A stretch of 6,015 nucleotides of DNA from Actinomycetota bacterium (GTDB taxonomy: Bacteria; Actinomycetota; Humimicrobiia; Humimicrobiales; Humimicrobiaceae), in NCBI GenBank assembly GCA_003567835.1, contig PWYO01000289.1:1-6015 (forward strand), given 5' to 3'. A model generated the notes under the pieces. The model made no database searches. It was not told the origin of the DNA and was given only the letters and a program-made list of their open reading frames with translations. Both the position numbers and the translations under genes were made by a program. This document shows, piece by piece, positions 1 to 5,312 of this stretch (positions within the stretch are counted from its first letter, which is position 1; every line of letters begins with the position of its first letter).

Positions 1-524
1 CGGCCCAGGTCTTCTTTGTCTGCCGGCTCATGGTGGTCACAGACAACCATATCCGGATAATGGGGGTTGGAGTCTAGAAACTCCCTAACTTGGCTGCTGT
101 TTGTTCCGCAGTCTACACAAAGAATCAGCCCATATGATTGGGACTTTTTTACAAAATCCAGATTAATATCATATCCTTCATCAAAACGGCTGGGGATATG
201 GGTTTGCACACCAAGGCCCAGGTCCCGTAAAAAATTGTACATCAGGCATAAGCTGATGACCCCGTCCGCATCATAGTCGCCAAATACCAATACTTTTTCA
301 GACTGTTCTACCGCTTGCAGGAGCCTTTCTGTGGCAGGCTCTATATTGGGCAGCATCCTGGGGTCATGCAAATGGGACAAGCATGGGTTTAGAAAAGATT
401 GTACGGCCTCTTTTCCGGCAATGCCTCTGCCGGCAAGGATGGTTGATATAATGCCGCTGCCTCCCTTGGGGCTTTGGCGGACATCTTTTCGCTGCTTCCA
501 TGAAGGCAATCCGGCATCCACCAT
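1..524 (-). CDS. recJ: RecJ-type single-stranded-DNA exonuclease, N-terminal part (cut by window edge)
   Basis: This gene is open to the window edge, with 174 N-terminal residues visible of a family usually about 560 residues or longer. RecJ degrades single-stranded DNA 5' to 3' in recombination and repair, using metal ions held by the DHH phosphoesterase core. Seen here: FGDYDADGV at residues 81-89 (motif I), VDCG at 137-140 (motif II) and CDHHEP at 162-167 (the DHH motif III). Before them lies a RecJ-like N-terminal section with AGRGI at 31-35 and a DP at 54-55. RFDEGYDIN at 113-121 corresponds to the usual R-F-E-x-GYGL segment. The ATG overlaps the secF stop by one base (TAATG) and has no visible Shine-Dalgarno, so translation is probably coupled to secF. 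Recalled E. coli RecJ has VDNGI at motif II and GYGL in the linking segment, so this copy is somewhat diverged. A RecJ-like DHH paralogue cannot be excluded without the C-terminal half. Confidence 0.92.
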   Translation of the reverse strand, partial: MVDAGLPSWKQRKDVRQSPKGGSGIISTILAGRGIAGKEAVQSFLNPCLSHLHDPRMLPNIEPATERLLQAVEQSEKVLVFGDYDADGVISLCLMYNFLRDLGLGVQTHIPSRFDEGYDINLDFVKKSQSYGLILCVDCGTNSSQVREFLDSNPHYPDMVVCDHHEPADKEDLG

Positions 525-1408
525 TATTTTTTAAACTTGGGGAACCGGTTGTTCCAGGATACCAAGACTTGGCTGGCAATAAAAATAGAGGAATAGGTGC
601 CGCTTAATATGCCCACCAAGAGTGCCAGTGCAAAATCCTGCAATGCAGTGCTGCCGATAAACAGCAATATGATGACTGGAGTCAGGGTGGTTAGGGAGGT
701 ATTGATGGACCTGGAAAGGGTTTTGTTAATGGATTTGTTGACCATATTGGCATAACCCATCTTGCTGGCATCCGACGTATTTTCCCGGATCCGATCAAAC
801 ACAACAATGGTGTCATTAAGCGAATAACCGATAATGGTCAGAAGCGCAGCTATGGTGGCTGTATTGATTTCCCTGAAGAAAATGGCATATATGCCCAGGG
901 TAATCAACACATCGTGGAACAGGGCCACAATGGCCGCTGCTCCGAACCTGAACTCAAAACGAATCCATACATAGATGAGTATGCCCATAATGCTGATGCC
1001 CACGGCAATTAAAGCCAGCCTGGTTATAAGCCTTCCGAAACCGGGCATCACATTCCGATCCTGAAGCGGCGGCCTTTGGATGCCCAAATTGTCATCCAAT
1101 GCATCCAGGATCATATTTTTTGTTTCCACATCTCGGGTGGTGGTCCTGATAATGTACTGGTCTGAAGCCGTTCTCTGCAGGATGGCCCCTCCGAAACCGA
1201 TATCCTCCATGACTTCCCGTACTTGGCCGACTTCCACATCCTGGTCAAACTGAACCTCAAGCATTGACCCGCCTAAAAAATCAATGCCCAGATTAAACCC
1301 GCCCCGGGCAAAAAAGCCGATAACCCCCATGAGAATGACTGCCATAGATACCAGATACCATATCTTTTTTCTGCCTACAAAATTAAAATTTGTATCTCTT
1401 AAAATCAA
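524..1408 (-). CDS. secF: Protein translocase subunit SecF
   Basis: SecF is the smaller half of the SecDF inner-membrane pair, an RND-superfamily proton-driven motor that helps pull exported proteins through SecYEG. From the TTG at 1408 it has 294 residues, normal for the family. Seen: NFNFVGRKKIW at 7-17 followed by TM1 (about 17-34), GIDFLGG at 41-47, an extracytoplasmic segment to about 125, then five further hydrophobic spans. GYSLNDTIVVFDRIREN at 194-210 is the conserved TM4 region with Asp199 at the proton-path position, followed by SINTSLTTL at 234-242. I chose TTG 1408 over the upstream in-frame ATG at 1429 because AAGGAGGGG lies 6 nt before the TTG, the ATG has no Shine-Dalgarno, and family similarity begins just after residue 7. 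The TTG shares TTGA with the secD stop. The usual VGP-x-xG segment before TM2 reads VMPGFG here, a mild divergence. Function is very secure; the start is an inference. Confidence 0.96.
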   Translation of the reverse strand: MILRDTNFNFVGRKKIWYLVSMAVILMGVIGFFARGGFNLGIDFLGGSMLEVQFDQDVEVGQVREVMEDIGFGGAILQRTASDQYIIRTTTRDVETKNMILDALDDNLGIQRPPLQDRNVMPGFGRLITRLALIAVGISIMGILIYVWIRFEFRFGAAAIVALFHDVLITLGIYAIFFREINTATIAALLTIIGYSLNDTIVVFDRIRENTSDASKMGYANMVNKSINKTLSRSINTSLTTLTPVIILLFIGSTALQDFALALLVGILSGTYSSIFIASQVLVSWNNRFPKFKK

Positions 1409-2664
1409 GAAAGACCCCTCCTTTTCCATACGCCCAGAAATTGTGGGGTGGCCACGCGCCTGAACCCGGCAAGCATATAAATAATGGTTCTGCTAAACAC
1501 CAGGCTGGTGAGCATGCTTATAACCACGCCGATGGCCAGGGTCACTGCAAATCCCCTTACCGGGCCGGTACCAAAACGGTACAGGGCCCCGGCGGTAATA
1601 AGCGTGGTGATATTGGAGTCCACAATGGTTCGCAACCCGTGTTTGAACCCCTGGCTGATGGAGGTCCTGGCAGTCTTTTCCTTATGGATCTCTTCTTTGA
1701 TTCTTTCAAAAATAATCACATTGGCATCCACTGCCATGCCAATGGTCAAAATAATGCCTGCTATGCCGGGAAGGGTTAAGGCAGCGCCCAGCGAAGCAAG
1801 TACGCCCCAGAAAATAATGATGTAGAGTAAAAGGTTGATCACCGATATCAAGCCCAGGCCCCGGTAATAGACCACCATGAAGGCTGCGATTAGGATAAGG
1901 CCGATAGCACCTGCATAAAGGCCGCCGGTTAAGGCGTCTCTTCCCAGCGTGGGGCCTACGGTTATATTCTCTTCAATGCTAAGATCCACAGGCAGTGCAC
2001 CGGTCCTTAATACCAGGGCAACGTCATTGGCATCTGCCAGGCTGCCAATGCCTTCAATGACCGCATCACCGGTTATGGCCTGCCTGATTACCGGTGCAGA
2101 CTGTATTTCACCGTCCAGGACGATGGCCAGCTGCTCTCCTACATTTTGCGCGGTGATTTCTGCAAACTCTTGCTGGCCTTCAGAGGTAAAGTTCATGGTC
2201 ACCACAATTCTTCCTGTGGGATCATATCCTGCCTGGGCACTGGCCAGCTTGTCTCCGGTCATCAGCACAGGACCTAATTCAGCTTCTCCTGTCTGGGGAT
2301 CAATAGACTCCAGGATCCTGAACTCAAGCTGGGCGGTTCTTCCGATGACCTCCATGGCCCGGTCAGGGTCTTTTACGCCAGGAAGCTGGATCACAATATT
2401 ATTGGTATAATCCCGGGTAATAAGCGGCTCTGATACGCCCAGGGCATCAATTCTTTCCCTGATGATAAACATGGCCTGCTCAATGGATTCTTCGGTTACC
2501 TCATCAATGTCTTCCTGGGTGGGTTTTAAGACAATTTGGGTGCCGCCCCTCAGATCCAGGCCAAGGTCAATGGAATCCATGAAAGGATAGGCAAAATAAA
2601 GGCTGGCCCCGATGACTGCGCCAAGTATGAAGAGGATAAATATGTGGACTTTCTTGTTTCGCAT
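1405..2664 (-). CDS. secD: Protein translocase subunit SecD
   Basis: SecD is the larger partner of SecF in the membrane complex that assists late steps of SecYEG-dependent export. It has 419 residues, typical for Gram-positive-type SecD (the E. coli protein is longer). Seen: TM1 at about 7-27, the D1 motif GLDLRGGTQI at 35-44, then a large extracytoplasmic P1 region with IRERIDALGVSEP at 68-80, QLPGV at 93-97 and LVLRTGALP at 217-225. A C-terminal bundle of five hydrophobic spans follows from about 249. TIGMAVDANVIIFERIKEE at 307-325 is the TM4 signature, with Asp313 at the proton-coupling position; TIVDSNITTLIT at 346-357 is the next conserved block. The gene starts 9 nt after yajC, in the same frame, without a recognisable Shine-Dalgarno, so coupled translation is likely. 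Its TGA stop overlaps the secF start. No anomaly is seen in the key residues. Confidence 0.98.
   Translation of the reverse strand: MRNKKVHIFILFILGAVIGASLYFAYPFMDSIDLGLDLRGGTQIVLKPTQEDIDEVTEESIEQAMFIIRERIDALGVSEPLITRDYTNNIVIQLPGVKDPDRAMEVIGRTAQLEFRILESIDPQTGEAELGPVLMTGDKLASAQAGYDPTGRIVVTMNFTSEGQQEFAEITAQNVGEQLAIVLDGEIQSAPVIRQAITGDAVIEGIGSLADANDVALVLRTGALPVDLSIEENITVGPTLGRDALTGGLYAGAIGLILIAAFMVVYYRGLGLISVINLLLYIIIFWGVLASLGAALTLPGIAGIILTIGMAVDANVIIFERIKEEIHKEKTARTSISQGFKHGLRTIVDSNITTLITAGALYRFGTGPVRGFAVTLAIGVVISMLTSLVFSRTIIYMLAGFRRVATPQFLGVWKRRGLS
1415..1423 (-). promoter_or_regulatory. Strong Shine-Dalgarno for secF, inside the secD 3' end
   Basis: The minus strand reads AAGGAGGGG, a near-perfect anti-16S match, ending 6 nt before the TTG at 1408. 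It lies downstream of the alternative ATG at 1429, so it cannot serve that ATG. It therefore decides the secF start and is embedded in the last codons of secD (the KRRGLS end). Confidence 0.8.
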
Positions 2665-2673
2665 ATTCTGGTT

Positions 2674-3078
2674 TTAGGTTGCGCTCACTTTCTTGGAAAC
2701 TGCACTTTTGCTGATTTTTACATCCACGCCGCTGGAAAGGGTAACAATCATGCTGTCTTCCCTGACATCTTTGACCCGGCCGTAAAAACCGCCGATGGTA
2801 ACAATCTCATCTCCCCTTTGCACACTGGCAAGTAAATCTTTTGCTCGTTTGCTCTTCTGCCTCTGGGGCCTTATGAGCAAGAAGTAGAAAGCGACAACCA
2901 AAACAGCAAGCCAGATCCATGTCCCGTATTGGGCTAAAAATCCTCCTGCTCCCTCCAGTTCTTCAGGTTCTCCGTTTTCTTCAGCGGCCATAGGCATACA
3001 TCCTGCCGAAACCACACCCAGAACAATGGCCATGATTGCTATCGCAAATATGGTAATCAATTTTTTTGACAATATCAT
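2674..3078 (-). CDS. yajC: Sec auxiliary subunit YajC with an extra N-terminal signal/lipoprotein-like segment
   Basis: YajC is the small accessory subunit that associates with SecDF. The C-terminal half is standard: a membrane span at about 53-69, the basic stop-transfer RPQRQKSKRAK at 70-80, RGDEIVTIGGFYGRV at 88-102 and a KISKSAV segment near the end. Unusually, this is preceded by about 50 residues: MILSKK, a hydrophobic stretch at about 7-26, SAGC with Cys27, and an acidic linker (EENGEPEELEG, 33-43). That resembles a signal peptide with a weak lipobox. At 134 residues it is longer than the usual 85-115. The ATG at 3078 is preferred because AAGGGAG ends 5 nt upstream; a GTG at 3084, which would add two residues, overlaps that Shine-Dalgarno. 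The topology is consistent: extracytoplasmic linker, C-terminal domain inside. It directly precedes secD. Identity is secure; lipidation is inference. Confidence 0.95.
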   Translation of the reverse strand: MILSKKLITIFAIAIMAIVLGVVSAGCMPMAAEENGEPEELEGAGGFLAQYGTWIWLAVLVVAFYFLLIRPQRQKSKRAKDLLASVQRGDEIVTIGGFYGRVKDVREDSMIVTLSSGVDVKISKSAVSKKVSAT

Positions 3079-3083
3079 GCACA

Positions 3084-3090
3084 CTCCCTT
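3084..3090 (-). promoter_or_regulatory. Shine-Dalgarno for yajC
   Basis: The minus strand reads AAGGGAG, ending 5 nt before ATG 3078. Its last G is also the first base of the competing GTG at 3084, so it supports the ATG start and argues against the GTG. Confidence 0.7.
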
Positions 3091-3128
3091 ATTGGTTTTT
3101 TTATTTCCTAACTTTTGTCAACTATACT

Positions 3129-3156
3129 ATTATCAACATTTTTGGTGATTTTGCAA
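3129..3156 (-). promoter_or_regulatory. Candidate sigma-70/sigma-A-type promoter for yajC-secD-secF-recJ
   Basis: In the AT-rich spacer between tgt and yajC the minus strand shows TTGCAA (3156-3151, four of six consensus matches), a 16-nt spacer and GATAAT (3134-3129, five of six). Initiation would fall near 3122, giving a 5' leader of about 45 nt before the yajC ATG. This is the only sizeable non-coding gap in the window and no riboswitch-like structure is visible in it. A TTGACA lies just downstream on the same strand but has no -10 box at a suitable distance. This is a pattern match only. Confidence 0.35.
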
Positions 3157-3163
3157 ACCCCCC

Positions 3164-3187
3164 TATACAAATTTATCCGTTTGTATA
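3164..3187. repeat. Perfect 8-bp inverted repeat spanning the tgt stop codon
   Basis: Arms TATACAAA (3164-3171) and TTTGTATA (3180-3187) are exact reverse complements around an 8-nt loop that contains the tgt TAA (3175-3173). On the minus strand the hairpin is followed by six G (3163-3158) rather than a T run, so it is not a typical intrinsic terminator. The stem has only one G-C pair. It could be a weak mRNA hairpin, a protein-binding site, or chance in AT-rich sequence. Confidence 0.5.
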
Positions 3188-4288
3188 ATGGTGCACAAAT
3201 CTTCTGTGAAATTGGCTAAAACCATCAGCCCTGATTGCCTCTTTGGCCCTGTTTAAAAGATCAAATAAGAAATATACATTATGGACGCTTAACAGTATGC
3301 TTGCAAGTATTTCATTGCTTTTATACAGGTGTCTGATATAGGCCCGTGAATAATGTTTGCAGGCATAGCAGCCACAGCTGCTGCTTAGGGGCCTGAAATC
3401 ATCCCCGTAGCCGCTGTTTTTTATATTGATTTTACCGAAATCGGTAAAAGCACTGCCGTTTCTGGAAATACGTGTAGGAAGCACACAATCGAACATATCT
3501 ACACCGCATTGTACTGCTTCCATTAAGCCCAGAGGGTCCCCGAGCCCCATAAAATAGATGGGTTTTTTCCGATCAATATAATCAAGGGTATAGGCCAGAA
3601 TTTCCATGGTGGTGCCCCTGTCCTCTCCTACGCTCAAACCCCCTATGGCGATTCCCTCAAAATCCATCTCCGAAATGGATTGGGCACAAAATTTCCGAAC
3701 CTGGCGGATAAAGCCGCCCTGGACAATGCCGAACAATGCTCCTTTGCTGGTTATCTTATTTTTTGCCTTTATGGAAGTCTGGGCCCAGTCCAGGGTTCTT
3801 TTGGCTGCATCCTGGGTATAGCGCAGGTCCTCGGTATAAGGGATGCATTCATCTAAAACCATCATAATATCGGAGCCAAGGTCTGACTGCATCTCAATGA
3901 CCTTCTCTGGGCTGAAAAAATGCCGGGATCCGTCGATTACTGATTTGAATTCCACCCCTTCATCCTTTACTTTCCTGATATCTCCCAGGCTGAACACCTG
4001 GAATCCCCCGCTGTCGGTAAGTATATTATAGTCCCAATGCATAAAACGGTGCAGGCCGCCTGCTTTCTTTATAATTTCAATGCCCGGCTGCAGGTACAGG
4101 TGGTAAAGGTTTCCCAGTATGATTTTGCACCCCATATCATAAAGCTGGTGGGCAGTTAATGCCTTTACTGTAGCTTTGGTGCCCACAGGCATAAATACCG
4201 GCGTATCCACACTGATTTTGCCCAGCTTCAGCAAGCCTGTCCTTGCTTGAGAGCGGGCATCTTTTTTGATGATTTTAAAAAAACCCAT
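3173..4288 (-). CDS. tgt: tRNA-guanine transglycosylase (queuine/preQ1 type)
   Basis: Tgt exchanges guanine at wobble position 34 of tRNAs with GUN anticodons (Asp, Asn, His, Tyr) for the queuosine precursor preQ1. It is a cytoplasmic zinc TIM-barrel enzyme of 371 residues, normal for bacteria. Seen: TPVFMPVGTKATVKALT at 29-45, ILTDSGGFQVFSLGDIRK at 89-106 with Asp92 as the expected general base, VLDEC at 144-148, IVQGG at 188-192, IGGLSVGE at 215-222, and MFDCVLPTRISRNG at 265-278 with Asp267 as the expected nucleophile. The zinc site is Cys305, Cys307, Cys310 and His336. All key residues are present. One oddity is LGNLYHLYLQPG at 58-69, where the usual motif has NTYHL, so Thr is replaced by Leu61. 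The start is 7 nt after the queA stop; a weak AAGG overlaps that stop, 5 nt before the ATG. It sits directly after queA, whose product acts on the Tgt product. Confidence 0.98.
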   Translation of the reverse strand: MGFFKIIKKDARSQARTGLLKLGKISVDTPVFMPVGTKATVKALTAHQLYDMGCKIILGNLYHLYLQPGIEIIKKAGGLHRFMHWDYNILTDSGGFQVFSLGDIRKVKDEGVEFKSVIDGSRHFFSPEKVIEMQSDLGSDIMMVLDECIPYTEDLRYTQDAAKRTLDWAQTSIKAKNKITSKGALFGIVQGGFIRQVRKFCAQSISEMDFEGIAIGGLSVGEDRGTTMEILAYTLDYIDRKKPIYFMGLGDPLGLMEAVQCGVDMFDCVLPTRISRNGSAFTDFGKINIKNSGYGDDFRPLSSSCGCYACKHYSRAYIRHLYKSNEILASILLSVHNVYFLFDLLNRAKEAIRADGFSQFHRRFVHHYTNG

Positions 4289-4295
4289 ATATGCC

Positions 4296-5309
4296 TTACA
4301 TAATCAGCATACAGTCTCCGAAACTGTAAAACCGGTAATTTTTATGTTTTGCTTCTTTATACGCAGACAATAGCTTTTTCCTGCCTGTAAATGCGCTGAT
4401 CATAACCAGCAGTGTAGAGCGGGGCAGGTGGAAATTGGTGATGATGGCTTCAACAGCCCGGAACGTATAACCGGGGTAAATATACAAAGATGTTTCCCCC
4501 TGGTCCGCACAGATGGCGCCATGCTTTTCCATGACTGTTTCCAGCACCCGCACCGAAGTTGTGCCCACGGCAATAATCCTTGCCCCGGCCTTTCTTGCCT
4601 GCCTGATTGTATGGGCTTCACCTTGTTCTATTTGATAATATTCACTATGCATATTGTGTTTTTCAATTTCCTTTTCTCTAATGGGCATGAATGTATCCAT
4701 GCCAATATTCAGGGTAATCTTGGCAAAAACGATGCCCTCCTGCTTCAGGCTTTGAATCTGGTCGTCGGTAAAATGCAGTCCTGCAGTGGGTGCGGCCACC
4801 GACCCTTCCCTGTCCGCATACACCGTCTGGTAGTCGGTTTCTTCTATATGCTTCGATTGAATATAAGGGGGCAAAGGGATCAAGCCGTATTGCCTAAACA
4901 GTGCCTGGGGGTTGCCGCTAAAGGTTACCAGTGCTTTGCCCCGGTCCTTTTTCTGTTCGACGCACATCATTTGATCGCCTATGCGTACCCTGCTGCCTTC
5001 TTTGAGCCGTTTAAAAGGTTTAAGCAGGGCCAGATAGCAATTGTTTTGCACCTTTTTTAGCACAAAACACTCGATCTTGGCTTGGGTATCGGCCTTTTTT
5101 CCTTTCAGCCTGCAGCGCAAGACCTTGCTTTGGTTGACCACCAGGCAATCCCCCGGCCTCAGGTATGACCCCAGATTGTAAAAACGGTCATGCCTGATCT
5201 GTCCGCTTGCGCGGTCAAGAACCATCATCCTGGCACAATTTCTGGGGTGGATGGGTTTTTGGGCAATATATTTTGAAGGAAGCTGGTAGTCAAATTGCTG
5301 GATATCCAT
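4296..5309 (-). CDS. queA: S-adenosylmethionine:tRNA ribosyltransferase-isomerase
   Basis: QueA transfers and isomerises the ribosyl part of S-adenosylmethionine onto the 7-aminomethyl-7-deazaguanine base placed in tRNA by Tgt, giving epoxyqueuosine-tRNA. It has 337 residues, the normal length. Seen: FDYQLPSKYIAQKPIHPR at 6-23, LRPGDCLVVNQSKV at 50-63, IPLPPYIQ at 144-151, YQTVYADREGSVAAPTAGLHF at 160-180, HNMHSEYYQI at 218-227, IIAVGTTSVRVLET at 245-258, TNFHLPRSTLL at 291-301, and the closing YRFYSFGDCMLI at 325-336. Two places differ from the family pattern as I recall it from E. coli (FNNTRV and LHVGAGTF): here VNQSKV at 58-63 and LNIGMDTF at 200-207. The frame is intact, so this looks like divergence rather than decay. 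The start lies 3 nt after the ruvB TAG with no Shine-Dalgarno, which suggests coupling. Identity is very secure. Confidence 0.97.
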   Translation of the reverse strand: MDIQQFDYQLPSKYIAQKPIHPRNCARMMVLDRASGQIRHDRFYNLGSYLRPGDCLVVNQSKVLRCRLKGKKADTQAKIECFVLKKVQNNCYLALLKPFKRLKEGSRVRIGDQMMCVEQKKDRGKALVTFSGNPQALFRQYGLIPLPPYIQSKHIEETDYQTVYADREGSVAAPTAGLHFTDDQIQSLKQEGIVFAKITLNIGMDTFMPIREKEIEKHNMHSEYYQIEQGEAHTIRQARKAGARIIAVGTTSVRVLETVMEKHGAICADQGETSLYIYPGYTFRAVEAIITNFHLPRSTLLVMISAFTGRKKLLSAYKEAKHKNYRFYSFGDCMLIM

Positions 5310-5312
5310 GGT

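Noticed and set aside
364..579. A 71-codon minus-strand frame overlapping the end of secF and the start of recJ
   Set aside because: It is out of frame with both real genes and its basic, Cys-rich translation has no recognisable domain. The recJ frame explains this DNA.
1390..2410. Several plus-strand open frames (1390-1779, 1484-1825, 1949-2410) antisense to secD
   Set aside because: They overlap each other and the clearly coding secD, and their translations show no family resemblance and no Shine-Dalgarno-led organisation.
2665..2673. Room for the small SCIFF peptide gene or other small genes sometimes found between yajC and secD in Clostridia
   Set aside because: The gap is only 9 nt. 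The tgt-yajC spacer is also too short and shows no small open frame with a ribosome site.
3104..3124. TTGACA on the minus strand near 3123-3118 as a -35 box
   Set aside because: No -10-like hexamer lies 15-19 nt downstream; the sequence there is an A run followed by CCAATAAGG.
4428..5060. A 210-codon open frame on the plus strand antisense to queA
   Set aside because: It lies entirely opposite queA, whose product matches its family end to end. Its own translation is Cys/His-rich without recognisable motifs, as expected of a shadow frame.
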